Below, piece by piece: positions 19,143 to 31,000 of a stretch of DNA of 64,000 nucleotides. Origin of the DNA: Oceanipulchritudo coccoides (GTDB lineage Bacteria; Verrucomicrobiota; Verrucomicrobiia; Opitutales; Oceanipulchritudinaceae); NCBI RefSeq assembly GCF_010500615.1, contig NZ_JAAGNX010000001.1, positions 1,069,531 through 1,133,530 on the forward strand, read 5' to 3'. Each line of letters opens with the position of its first letter. Position 1 is the first letter of the stretch. A program made the translations under genes and the position numbers. The notes under the pieces are model-generated. The model was not told the origin of the DNA, searched no databases, and saw only the letters and a list, made by a program, of their open reading frames with translations.

Positions 19143-19812
19143 TCAAGCGCTGCTGCAGGGCCTCTTTCCCCCTGAGATAAGCACTTCCTGTTCCGAGCCC
19201 GGAATCTTCCGGGACCAGGTCTTTCCCGAGGAATGGGCATTGGTCGAGTCCGCTGTTGCCAAGCGCCAGGCTGAGTTTTGCGGGGGCCGGGTCAGTGCAC
19301 ATCTGGCGTTGGAAAAGCTTGGCATAGCCAAGACGCCCATTCTTTCAAATCCCGACCGGTCGCCATGCTGGCCTGCGGGGGTTGTTGGCACGATATCCCA
19401 TACAAAGGGTTTTTGTGGGGCAGCTGTTTGCCAAAGAGGGGAGATAATCGGCCTGGGGCTGGATATTGAATTGGCTGAGCCACTTGATGAGAAGTTGATC
19501 CGCAGGATTTGTACTGCGGGGGAACAGGGTTGGTTATCCGGTTACCCGGTTGGGCAGGCAGGTCTTTTTGCCAAACTGGTATTTTGTATCAAGGAGGCAG
19601 CCTACAAATGCCAGTATCCCATTACCCGTCAGTTTATTGAATTCCACCAGGCGGAGGTACGGCTCGATCCGGGGGCAAAGACCTACGAGATTGTTTTCAC
19701 GGGTTTGAAATCCGGTACGCCTCAATATTGTGCCCAAATTGGAGGGAAGTACGACATGACGGATACCCATGTCTTCGCAAGCGCAGTAATTCGCCGGGAA
19801 TCGCCCGAATAA
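19129..19812 (+). CDS. 4'-phosphopantetheinyl transferase, EntD/Sfp type
   Basis: 227 residues with the Sfp/EntD motifs in order: [17 protein letters not shown] (the R..EF..GR..A motif), [25 protein letters not shown] (metal-binding Asp and Glu) and [10 protein letters not shown] (the KE..YK motif). These enzymes attach the pantetheine arm to carrier proteins. The gene is 2.2 kb from the NRPS end and is the likely activator of the T domains of the NRPS and the free carrier protein in this window. It overlaps the dodecin gene by 14 bases. Confidence 0.93.
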   Translation: MRTTDQALLQGLFPPEISTSCSEPGIFRDQVFPEEWALVESAVAKRQAEFCGGRVSAHLALEKLGIAKTPILSNPDRSPCWPAGVVGTISHTKGFCGAAVCQRGEIIGLGLDIELAEPLDEKLIRRICTAGEQGWLSGYPVGQAGLFAKLVFCIKEAAYKCQYPITRQFIEFHQAEVRLDPGAKTYEIVFTGLKSGTPQYCAQIGGKYDMTDTHVFASAVIRRESPE

Positions 19813-19828
19813 ACCGAAGGAACGATTG

Positions 19829-20533
19829 TTATTCTGAAACAGGCGGTTTTTGCGCCTCTATGACGATTGTTTCCAATTCAAAGAATTCCCTTGGTTTGCG
19901 GGTGGTGTTTTCCAACTCGCAAAGGGCAGGCTCGGAACTTTCGCATACTGGGAGTTCCCGGACTTCAATAAACCCTGAATCAGCCAGCGACCGGGACAGG
20001 GATTCGCGGTCATAGATGAATTGGTGCCCCCAGTCCCTGACAAAGTTATTGATGTAATAAACCGGATCATCGGCAGGTGCCCATGGCATGCTGCTTTTGT
20101 GCTGGTGATCAAGGTAAGCCTTCGTCAGCTCATCGGGCTCGGCGAAATAGGTGCCAATGACAAAGGCAAGATCTGGCGTGGCGGTGCGGATGACTCCTCC
20201 CGGTCGCAGGACCCTGAAACATTCGTCAAGCATGACCCGCCCCTGGGAATAGGAGAGATGCTCGATCAGATGTTCACTGAAGATATAGTCAAAGGCGTTG
20301 TCCGGATATGGGAACCGCCTTGTCGCATTCAGGTAGAACGAATTCTTGCTGGCCAGATGCATGTCTGTATTCAGCCAGGAATCCAACGGATGATGTCCGC
20401 AACCGATATGCAATTTCGGGGAAGTAGACTGCTTGAGGTATCGGGCCTCCGGGCTCCAGCTTGGCAAGCCGATTCGCTGGTAGACAAGACTCGCGTATCT
20501 TCGAAGACGTAACTGAATGCCGAGGGGTGTCAT
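19829..20533 (-). CDS. SAM-dependent methyltransferase (class I)
   Basis: 234 residues from the ATG at 20533; a TTG at 20569 would add 12. Motif I is KLHIGCGHHPLDSWLNTD, then YPDNAFDYIFSEHLIEHLSY and the post-motif ECFRVLRPGGVIRTATPD, typical of family 11 methyltransferases related to those in polysaccharide and natural-product clusters. The gene is convergent with the phosphopantetheinyl transferase and divergent from the glycosyltransferase. Its location suggests it may tailor the NRPS product or a surface glycan, but the substrate is not deducible. Confidence 0.85.
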   Translation of the reverse strand: MTPLGIQLRLRRYASLVYQRIGLPSWSPEARYLKQSTSPKLHIGCGHHPLDSWLNTDMHLASKNSFYLNATRRFPYPDNAFDYIFSEHLIEHLSYSQGRVMLDECFRVLRPGGVIRTATPDLAFVIGTYFAEPDELTKAYLDHQHKSSMPWAPADDPVYYINNFVRDWGHQFIYDRESLSRSLADSGFIEVRELPVCESSEPALCELENTTRKPREFFELETIVIEAQKPPVSE

Positions 20534-20652
20534 GAAAATGCAGGGTAGGGCCGACCCGTCTTTAAGCAATTCTATAAAAGAAGGGAGGCCTCAATGGACA
20601 TTCAATAATTGAATTGTTGCCGCACCCCCTGATCCTTCCATAGAAACAGATA

Positions 20653-22008
20653 ATGGCTCACATTCTTTGCATGTCGACCGGCACATCCGGAATCCTGAAT
20701 TCCAGTTTGCAGTTGGTGGCGCGGTTACAGGCATTGGGGCACCGGGTCACCTATGCGAGTCCCCGGCCGGTTGGGGACATTATTGAAGCGGAAGGGGTTG
20801 AATTTCTGCAATTGCCAGCTGTTACCGGCCAAACGGAGCCTCCGTTGCCGGAGGGAATCAAACAATTGGGCGACTTCCGACGTTTCCTTTGGAAGGTCCG
20901 TCGTAAAGGAATCCGGCAAGCAGAGGCAGTTGACCGACTGGGTGTGGGATCCTTCTCCGGCATGTTGGACGATCTCTCTCCCGATGTGGTGCTCGCCCAT
21001 GTCGAATTGCACGAATTTATCATCACTTCGGTAGCGAAAAAGTTCAACGTTATCCTGTTCTGCTCATGGTTCAGCATTTGGAATCGGCCGGGTCTTCCAC
21101 CGATCGAATCAACAATTGTTCCCGGTAACGGATTCAAGGGAAGCCGGCTGGGAATCCGTCTGGCTTGGGCCAGGAGAATGATGAAGCGATGGAAGGAAAA
21201 CCAGTCTTCGGCATGGTCATCGGGATTCACGGATCGTCGTTCGGCCCTGCGTTGCTATGCCAAGTCCATTGGCTTTCCACGCAGGCTTCTACAGAATTAT
21301 AATTGGCCTCCGCCGTTTACTTACAGTGAACTTCCCGTGCTGAGCATGACTGCCGGTGAGCTGGACTTTCCTCACTCAGTACGTCCAAATTTTCAATATA
21401 TCGGCCCAATGGTAAAAACCCGACGGGCGGAAGCGCGCGTTGATGAAGGGACTCGAGAAAAAGTCACACGCGTACTTGAGGATTGTCGGCAAAACGGAAG
21501 AAGGCTCATCCATCTTGCGGCAACGTCAATGCATGCAGGTGATGTCAGCTTCCTTGCCCGTATCCTCCAAGCTGTGGGCTCCCGGCCTGACTGGGTTCTG
21601 ATTGGCGGCCTTGGGCATGCCTCGACTCTCGAGGAGTTGAAGGATATCCCGCCGAATGCCCACGTTTTTGAAATGATTCCGCAGCTGGCGGTGTTAAGGC
21701 AGGCTCATTGCTCCATCAACCATGGTGGCATCAACTCCATAAACGAGTGTCTTGTATTCAGGGTTCCGATACTTGTCTACTCCGGTGGGATGTTCGACCA
21801 GAATGGATGCGCTGCCCGCGTTGCTTACCACGGCATCGGCCTGCGGGGAGATAAATCAGATAGTGTTGAGGCAATCGTGCAACGCATCGAGGAAATCCTG
21901 ACGGACGAATCAATTGCCCGGAAACTGCAGGAAACCGCCTCACAGTATGAGGGCGAAGAGGCAGGCAAGCGCTTCAGTCAATTGATGGACAAGTTGATAT
22001 CCACTTAG
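20653..22008 (+). CDS. GT1-family glycosyltransferase (UGT/MGT-like)
   Basis: 451 residues in a GT-B fold: the N-terminal Rossmann start HILCMSTGTSGILNSSLQLV with LQALGHRVTYASP, and the C-terminal nucleotide-sugar site INHGGINSINECLVFRVPIL with DQNGCAARV, matching the HGG..S..E pattern of GT1 enzymes that glycosylate lipids, macrolides and glycopeptides. It is convergent with the NRPS, the stops being 12 bases apart, so it belongs to the natural-product neighbourhood and might attach a sugar to the NRPS product. A role in glycolipid synthesis is the alternative. Confidence 0.85.
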   Translation: MAHILCMSTGTSGILNSSLQLVARLQALGHRVTYASPRPVGDIIEAEGVEFLQLPAVTGQTEPPLPEGIKQLGDFRRFLWKVRRKGIRQAEAVDRLGVGSFSGMLDDLSPDVVLAHVELHEFIITSVAKKFNVILFCSWFSIWNRPGLPPIESTIVPGNGFKGSRLGIRLAWARRMMKRWKENQSSAWSSGFTDRRSALRCYAKSIGFPRRLLQNYNWPPPFTYSELPVLSMTAGELDFPHSVRPNFQYIGPMVKTRRAEARVDEGTREKVTRVLEDCRQNGRRLIHLAATSMHAGDVSFLARILQAVGSRPDWVLIGGLGHASTLEELKDIPPNAHVFEMIPQLAVLRQAHCSINHGGINSINECLVFRVPILVYSGGMFDQNGCAARVAYHGIGLRGDKSDSVEAIVQRIEEILTDESIARKLQETASQYEGEEAGKRFSQLMDKLIST

Positions 22009-22020
22009 CCGTGGTCTGCC

Positions 22021-25000
22021 TCAGGCTTTGGTGTGTATTTGATCCAGGAGCCTGACAAGAGCTTTGGCGACTTTCCCGATTCGGGCTTCCTCCATCATCT
22101 GCGTGTGCTCGACATCGACAATTTCCCGGTAAAGGCGACCCTTCGCGAATCGGTCCCAGCCAACCCATTTGTCATTCCTTGAGTAAACCGAATCGGACAA
22201 CAGCAAGGCGACATCCCCATAGTAGGGTTTTGGCTTGGTGGCATCCAAGAGGAAAAAATTCGCCTCGATTTGCTGGCGGGTGGCTTCCGGGAGTTCCGGC
22301 AATTCAAAGTGGTCTTCAATATCCCGCTCAAGTCCTGTTCCTTTTGAATTGAAGAGCCGCTTCAGGCGTTTCCCGATCTTGTAACTCCAGCCTCGTATCC
22401 GCTGGGTGAGGCTATGCAGGTTTTCGTCGCGCAGGAGTTTCAGAAGATATCTCGGACGGTAGCGGACCAGGTTCAAGTACATGAAGTCGATGGCCACAAG
22501 CGGATACAGCTTCAGGCCCTGCTCGCTCATTTTATGCAGCATCTGGAGTGCGACCCCCGCTCCGAAGCAATAGCCACCCAGAAGAAATCGCCCGTCCGGA
22601 AAATTCTGAAGGACAAGGTCAGTATAATGTTCAGCCATTTCATCCACGTTTGTGAATGTCCTACTTGGTGCGCGAATGGCATAAAAGGGCTGATCATCCG
22701 GCAAATGTTGTCCGAGAAGATGGTACTGGTAAATATCCCCATCCAGCGGGTGAATCATTATCAGGGGGATCTTGTCACCCATTGCCTTGATTGGAACAAG
22801 CAGGGAGTCGTCTTTTGCATTATTGCTTGCAGAGGATTTGGTCTGAACAAGATTGGCTAGTGAGCGGATTGTCGGGGCTTGGAAAATTGCGTCCATGGCA
22901 ACTTCTTGATCGAGGGCATCGTTGAGCTCCGCGATCAGGTAAGTGGCCAGCAGGGAGTTTCCTCCGATGGAAAAGAAATCGGCTTCGAGTCCCAGGGGTT
23001 TCCTCTGGAAGACTGCCTGCCAGATTTCCTGAATGTGTGATTCAACGGGGTTTCCGGGAACTGTTCCTCCTGTCAGAAATGCACTCTCGGGCTCAGATTC
23101 CAGCGGATCAACGCGTTTGAAGGGACTGGGAGCGCATTTCAAGTCTGCAAGCGACTGGTCCAAGACCTTGTCCAAGCCTGAGAAAATGTCGCTAAAGCGT
23201 GAAGCAAGATGATCAGCCACAGCAGGATCGATAGCCTCCCGGTCAACAATGACATCAATGTAGAATCCATTCCAATTCCGGAAAATGACCGTCAACGGGT
23301 AACCCGAAGTGAATCCTCCCTTGATATCCGATATGGAAAGCGAATCTGGATCATCCTCTTTATTCTGATCAATTGGCTGGTTTGCAAAAATAAAAAGGCA
23401 ATCAAACAACGGGAGAGTCCGCGGAAGGTCTGTCCATTCAAGTATCTGTTTTTCACTACAGTAATCAAACTCCCGGTACTTTTGGAGTTGTCCGAAGAAT
23501 TCGCGGCACCACTCCTTGAATGTCAACCTCCTGTTTAGATGGGCGACAACCGGGATTGTATTGGCGAGCATTCCAGCCATGTTTTCCTCCCCCGGAACCC
23601 GGTCGTACCTGCCGGAGACCGTTAAGCCAGTTACGACCCGGTCAGTCTCGAGCAGCTCGGACAGAAGAACTGTCCAAGTCGAGAGCAAGACGGCGAACGG
23701 TGTGATGCGGCATTCTCCGGCGACCTTTTCCAACCCGCCCTGCTCAAGACTTTCCATCCTCAAGGAGACCCTGTGCCGCTCCCTGGGTTGGTTGTCCGTA
23801 TCTGCTTCAAGTTGCAGGGTGGCTGAAACGAGCGGGCTGTTTTTCATTCCCTTGAATTGGGACCTCCAGAACATGCGCGCCCTCGTATGTGACCTTGAGA
23901 AAAGCCATTCGCAGTAATCCTTAAAAGGAGCGCTTTCAACCCTTTCAGGAGCCACTCCGGAAAGCAGTTGGTTATAGGCCTTCACCATCCTCCGGAGGAT
24001 CAGTGCACTTGACCATCCATCGAGGATGATATGGTGGCAGGTCCAGAGCAGCCATGTGGATGTTTCCGATGCCCGGAGAATGGACAAGCGGAAGGTCGGG
24101 GCCGTGGCCAATTGTAACGGAGTGGCCACCTCCTTTTCCGTGATCGATGCCAATTGTGATGCGGTCTCCTCATCTGAACAATTCATGCAGTCGACAATCG
24201 AGACGTCCCACTCCACTTTTTGGTGAACAAACTGCACGGGTTCAGACAATTCTTCCCAATGGACAGTTGTCCGCATTACAGGGAATGTCTCGACGACGTG
24301 TTGCCATGCCTCGCGGAACAGGGACTCCTTGAAAACACCCGTCAGGGCAAGCTTTAGCTGAATTTGACCCTGGTCCTCAGAGTTCTTCTGGAGGTGATGG
24401 GCGAGGAGGGTTGATTGCGCATTGGTCAGCGGATAGGCCAGTTGCCCGCTTTCCTGTTGGAGAATGGTATCAGTCGCTTGTGAAAGAAATGCGCGGGTAT
24501 CATCCGCGAGTTTTGTGATCGTGGACTTTCGGTGGAGGTTCCTGCTGAAAGACCAGTTTGCGACCAACCTGTCAGCTGACAGGAAAGCGTTTACCTCAAT
24601 GATGGCCGTTCTTGGTGATTCCTTCTTTCGATCATCTCCTATCGACCATTTTATTACGCTGAGGGGCCCTTTATCGACGGCCGTTTCCAGTCTTCCAAGG
24701 TAGTTGAGGGTGACCTCAGCATCAGGAACCGCGGAAATTTCCGGGTCGTTCCGTGCAAGGTACTTCAATATCCCAAATCCCACGCCTCGATTCGGGATAT
24801 CATCCAGTTCAGCTTGGATGCCCTTGAAAAAGACACGGTCAGAGGAGGAATTCCGGGCATTCAGAACTACCGGAAATTGACTGGTGAACCAGCCGACGGT
24901 GCGTGTTGTATCGAGAGGTTGAACACAGTCTTCCCGGCCGTGTCCCTCGAGGTCGACAAGGATCGAACTGGAAGAGCACCATTTCCCCAAGGACCGAATA

Positions 25001-28000
25001 ATTCCGCCGTATAGGATTGCCTGTACAGTGACGCCAAGCTTGCTGGCAACTTCAATGATTTGCCCAGTTTCCTTTTGATTGAATTCCAGTTGGAGGATTT
25101 CCTCACTGCCCTCCAGATTATCCTCAGGAGTTCCTGAATCGAGAGGGATCTTAGGACATCTTCTATAGGCCTGGTTTTTCCAAAAATTAATTTCCCCTTG
25201 AATGGCCTTGCTTCCCGAGAAATCCGCGAGGGCCTTTGCCCATGTCCGGAAGGGGGCCGTTTTTGGAGGAAGGGCAGAGGGGGCGCCAGGGCTGATATCG
25301 AGCAATGATTGAAGATCCTCCAGAAGGATCTTCCAGGAAACCCAGTCGACAGCGATGTGGTTAATGATCAGGAGGAGTTGGTTTTCTTCCCTGTCCTCGC
25401 TGTGAAAGAATGCCCCTCTGACCAGCTCACCTTTCTCAAGATTGATTGACTTGTGAAGCTCGTCTGCAGTGCGTCGGATGATGGATTGCCTGTCCCCGTC
25501 GGGGCAATGGACAGATTCAAGTTGGAAGGACCTGCCATTGTTGGGAAGAATAACCTGTTTCCATTCAGAGTCTTTTTTGCAGATAGCAGTCCGGAGCGCA
25601 TCATGGTGGTCAATCAGCTTAAGGATGCTTTCCTGTATGTCCTCAATTTTAATGACAGCATCCACTTTCAAGAGGACGGAAAGGTTCCAATGACTGGGGT
25701 CCAAGTTTTTCTTTTCGAGCAGCCACGATTGTATGGGCGTCAATGGAGCTTCGCCGATCGGTTTATCTTTAAGTGTTTTTGGTGGAGTGGCAGGGTTGGC
25801 TAAATTAGCCAGTTCGCCGATGGACTTGGATGCGAGGAGTTGTCCAACCGTAATGGATAGCCCAGCCTCCCGGGCGCGGGCTACTGCCTGGATAGCCAGA
25901 ATGGAATCGCCGCCGAGATTGAAGAAATTGTCCTCGTGACTTATTTGTTGAATTCCCAACACTCCCTTCAGGATTTCCGAAATTGAATCTTCTCTCTCCT
26001 GTCTGTGTTCGAGATCACTGCCGGGAACCGATACCTGCACTTCAAGCTGAAGGTGGGATTGAAGGGCCCTCAGATCGACCTTGCCATTGGGCAGGCAAGG
26101 GAGCTGGGCCAAGGCGATTAGCCGAGCCGGAATCATGTATTCAGGGATCCTCGTCGCCAAATGTGCTTTTAAATCCTGCGTGATGGATGATTCGGCCTTC
26201 TCCTTGGTTTCGACAAATCCAACCAAGTAGCTGGGGGCATCCTCACGCTCAACGATGATTACCGCAGCAGCTGTAACATGGGGATTTGATAGTAATGCCT
26301 CCTCAATCTCACCTGTCTCAATACGGTAGCCCCTGACTTTCACCTGATTGTCCAGACGGCCTAGAAAATGCAGGTTTCCGGATGAGTCCCAGATTCCCTG
26401 GTCACCTGTGCGATAGATTCGGCCGATCGGGGGAAGCTCGTGGAAACATTCCGCGGTGGATTCTGGTCGATTCAGGTAGCCCGGCGTGACCCCTTTGCCC
26501 CCAATGCAGATTTCCCCGGGCAATCCGGGAGCCATCAGGCGATTGTGCCTGTCAACAACATGAACAATGGAATTCGGAATAGGCTTCCCGATTGGAATTC
26601 TCCCAGTCGCTGATTCAACCCTATCAATGGCATGTACTGTCGACCAGACTGTTGCCTCGGTTGGACCGTATTCATTGTATAGACGGCAGTCCGGAAGATT
26701 CTCGAAATGGGCCTCCACAAGTGACGGGGGACAGCTTTCCCCAGCCACAATGGCCATCTTCAAACTCTGGAGGTTTGACCCGTTCAATCGCAGGATTTCC
26801 CTGTAGTAGCTTGGCACGCACAGAAGGGATTTTACCTTGTGTTCCCGGATGAAGGCACCCAGTTGCTCAGGATCCTGAATCATTTGACGGTCAGGAAGAC
26901 ACAGGGTCCCGCCGCTCATCAAGGTCCAGAAAACTCCCGCAACGGAGCTGTCGAATGACAGACTGGGAATCAAAAGAAAGTTTCCAGGATTCTCCGGATA
27001 GTAGTGGAAGCGGGCTCCGGTTGAATGCATCAAGCAGGCTGATGGGACCGATACGCCTTTGGGTTTCCCCGATGAGCCCGAGGTGTAGATAATGTAGGCA
27101 GCCTGTTCTTCCGCAGGTAGGGGAAGAGAAGCTCCGGAATCCGCATCGGCAACGAGGACGGATTCCGTCAATACCTCAATGGATGATCCGTAAGCAATTG
27201 TTCCAGCCAAATCGGGGGTGGTAATAACCATACCGGCTCCCGAATCTTCAACCATGAAGCGCAACCGCTCATCCGGATAGTCTGGATCAAGCGGCAGGTA
27301 CGGCCTTCCCGCCCTTTGCACGGCCAGCAGGGCGACGATGGCATCGGCTGATCTTGGGATTAGCACGCCAATGGGTTCATCCTGTCCGCCGCATCGCTGC
27401 AAAATGGCCTTGGCCAGCGCGGTCACACGGCATTTTAGATCCGCATAGGTGAGTGAATCTTCCGGTCCAATGATCGCCAGCGATTCGCCGCCGGCTTCGT
27501 GTGATTCCAGCTGGAGGGAACCAATGCCGGAGTTAAGGATTTCGGGAATAACGGCTCCCTGACTAAAGGTATCGACCTGACTGATGTCTTCATCAGTCAT
27601 GTAGTTTATTTTGGATACAGGGGTTCCCATATTAGAAACGAGTTCCCTGAGGATGACAGAGTATCTCCCAAGCAATCTTCTTATCGAGTCCGCGTTGAAG
27701 AGGCAGGACCTGTATTCGATAGCCAATTCAAAGCTGTCTTTGCCTTCAATCACGAAGAGAGTCAGGTCAAACTTCGATCTTTCCCCTTCAACCCATTTCG
27801 TGGTTGAAGTTGAATCTCCCAAGCGGACCGATGGTGAAACGTCGTCTTCCTGCTGGAAAACAAACATGTGTTGAAAGAGTGGATGGCGCCCGGAAACACG
27901 CTCGTAATCCACTTCCTTCAAGACCCGGTCAAGCCCGACGTCCTGGTTTGCAATAGCCTCAAGGTAGGCCTCTCGCACGGCCTGAAGGGCTTCACGGCAA

Positions 28001-31000
28001 GTGGGATTGGAAGAGAATTCCTGCCTTAGACACAGTGTGTTCAGGAAAAATCCAATCATGCCACCGGTTTCACGGTAACGTCTGTTGGCAACCGGTGTTC
28101 CAATGAGGATATCATCTGTCCGGCTGTACAGGCTGAGGAGGAGTTGGAACCCGAGAAGGAAGACCGGGAAGCTGGAGGATCCCCCGCTTGTGCCGAGTTC
28201 CTTGATGGCGTCGACAAGCTGACCTCGCAGGATGATCTTTTCCGTCGATCCAATGTCCGTCAGTTCAGCTGGGTACGGCCGGTCTGTGGCAAGAGTGAGT
28301 GGGCCTGGTGGATTCTCAAGGACGCCTTTCCAGTATGCCAATTGCTGATCCAGCTTTCCCGACTGGTTATCCAGAATCTGACTGTAGGCAAAATCCGTAT
28401 AGTCGAACTGAGGCTCTGGCAATCCGTGTCCAGCCCCTTTACAGAGGGCATTAAAGATTCTGCTGAACTCCCTGAAAAAGATTCCAGAGGACCACTCATC
28501 AAAGATGATATGGTGGAAAGAAAACCCGATGAGAGTTCTTCCATCCGAACTTCCGCATACCAGCCGGTAAAGGGGACCTTCTTCAAGGTCGAAGGGCAGG
28601 AGAAGAGATTCGGATACTTTAGCCTCGAGCAGTTCAGCATTATCCCCCTCAACGATATCCATCCGGGCGGGCGTGCTCTGATCGATAACCTGCACGAGTT
28701 GCCCATCTTGAAGCGTGAAGGTTGTTCTCAACACAGGGTGGCGCCGGAGCATCTCATCCATGGTTTGACGGATCCGCTCAACCTCAATGGTGTCGACGGG
28801 GTATTCCAGATACTGGGCGATGTTATAGTTAGGCGAGCTTGGCTCAACCTGGTGCAGAAGCCATATCCGCTGCTGCCCAGGGGAAGCCAGAGCCGGTTCA
28901 TTGGCGGGGCGCTTAATGATGCCATCAACTTGTTTGTGATCCGCCCGGAGTGACCCCTTTGCCTTTGGTTCCGTTTCCTCTCCCGAAGTCGATGATGCTT
29001 TCCGCCTGATGGCTTCTTTAACCTTTTCGGAGATGCGAGTGATCGTGCTCTCCTGGAAGATGGTTTGTAGTGGGAGGTCCACTTCAAAGGCATTGCCGGT
29101 CAATAACATTGCTTCCATGGCGGCCAGCGACGTCCCGCCCAATTGGAAAAAATTACTGGTGGCGCTTATGCGTTCCGCTCCAATCACGGATTTCCAGATT
29201 TCGGCCACCTGTTCCTCAACCTCTCCGGAAGGCGCGATAAACTGTCCAATGTCCTCAAGGTCTGCCTCGTCTGGATTCGGGAGTGCACTGAAGTCAGTCT
29301 TGCCATTCGGGGTGAGGGGAATGCTCTTGAGAGGAATGAAGCGGTGGGGAATTAACTCATCAGGGAGGCGGTTCGATAGATAGATTCGCAGGTCTTCCTC
29401 CCTGAGAGGTTCCACTGCAACATAGTAGCCGACCATCCGACCGGGTTGGTAACTGCTGACGACACAGGCTTCAATTCCGTGATGTTGCAACAGCGAGCGT
29501 TCGACCTCACCCGGTTCAATTCGGAAGCCGGAAATCTTTAGTTGCCGGTCGATCCTTCCCAAGTACTGAAGGAGCCCGCGCTCATTGAAGCGCACCAGAT
29601 CGCCTGTCCGGTATAGTCTCTGCCCTTCCTGCCAAGGGTGGGGGACAAATTTCTCAGCATTGAGTTCATCCCGTCCGTGGTAACCGCTGGTTAATCCGTG
29701 CCGGGAAATGCACAGTTCCCCAGGTATTCCCGGAAGGACAGGATTGAGCCTGCCATTGAGGACGTATAATTGCACATGATCAGCAGGCTTCCCTATCGGA
29801 ACACTGATTTCCCGGTCGGCCTTCGAATCGAATTTATGTATCATGCACCCCACTACAGCTTCGGTTGGTCCGTACTCGTTGAAAATTTCAACCGGCTTGG
29901 GAAACTGTCTGGAGATAGTATCGGCAAGATGGACCTTCAGGTCTTCACCACCGAGGATCATCCTCCGAATGCGGGAAGTCGAGAGATCCAGTTGCTGCAA
30001 CAGGGACAAATGGGATGGCGTCAGCTTGATCAGATCGACTTGGTTATCCCTGATCACGTCAACGACAGCTGAGTCGACTGGTCCGTCACTTTCCTCGTAA
30101 ATGACAAGCGTACCGCCGGTCATGAGGGGAAGGAACAGGCTGGTGACGGTCAGGTCGAAGGAAAGGGAAGTAAACAGGGGAAAGGCCAGTTGTTCCCCGC
30201 GGACATACTGACGTTCCGCCCATTCGAGGTAATCCGAGAGCCCATCATGGTTTATCGGGACACCTTTTGGCTGACCTGTCGAACCGGAGGTATAGATCAT
30301 GTAGGCTTGGTCTGAAAGCGATGGCATGCTTCTTTCCGTGGTGGCAACCTTGTTCCTTGGCTTGTCGAGGTCCAAGACATTCCCCTCAAACCCGTGGAGC
30401 TTCTCCTGTAGTCCGCGGTGTGTGAGGACCAACTTGGCACCGCAGTCGCCGAGGATGTAGGCAAGTCGTGAAGGTGGGTATTCCGGATCAAGCGGGACGT
30501 AAGCCGCACCGGAGTTGAGGACGGCAAAAATCCCGGTCACGGCATCAATTGAGCGCCGCATGCAGACCGCAACGACTGTTCCCGAGCCAACGCCTCGCTC
30601 AATCAAGAGCGCGGACAGGGAGGCAACCCTCTCACCGAGCTCAGAGTAGGAAAGGCTCTCTTGACCCTCTCGGACTGCAATCCTGTCGGGCGTAGTGTCT
30701 ATCTGGGCTTGAAAATGTTCAACGACCGTCTTCTCCGGAAACGGTTGTTCATCCGTTGAATTGAAGTTGAAAAGGAATGCTTCTTTATCAGCTTCAGAAA
30801 GCGTAGGGACTTCTCCAATACAAGTATCGCAATTCTCAAGAAAGGCGTTGATAATGGAACGCATGAGGAAGGTTCCCCGTTCCTGCTCGGTAGTGGAGAA
30901 GCACGACTTGTTGAAATCCAGGTACAACGTGAATGCTCCTGTTCCATTGTAATCATGGATCTGCATCTGGAATCCGTGAACGCTGTCGCAATGTCCGGAA

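Noticed and set aside
26600-27100. Specific substrate for the second NRPS A domain
   Set aside because: The code D-S-A-L-I-A-E-V-W-K did not match a code I could recall with certainty, so no amino acid is named.
28144-28953. 269-codon plus-strand frame inside the NRPS gene
   Set aside because: Fully inside the second C domain coding region on the other strand.
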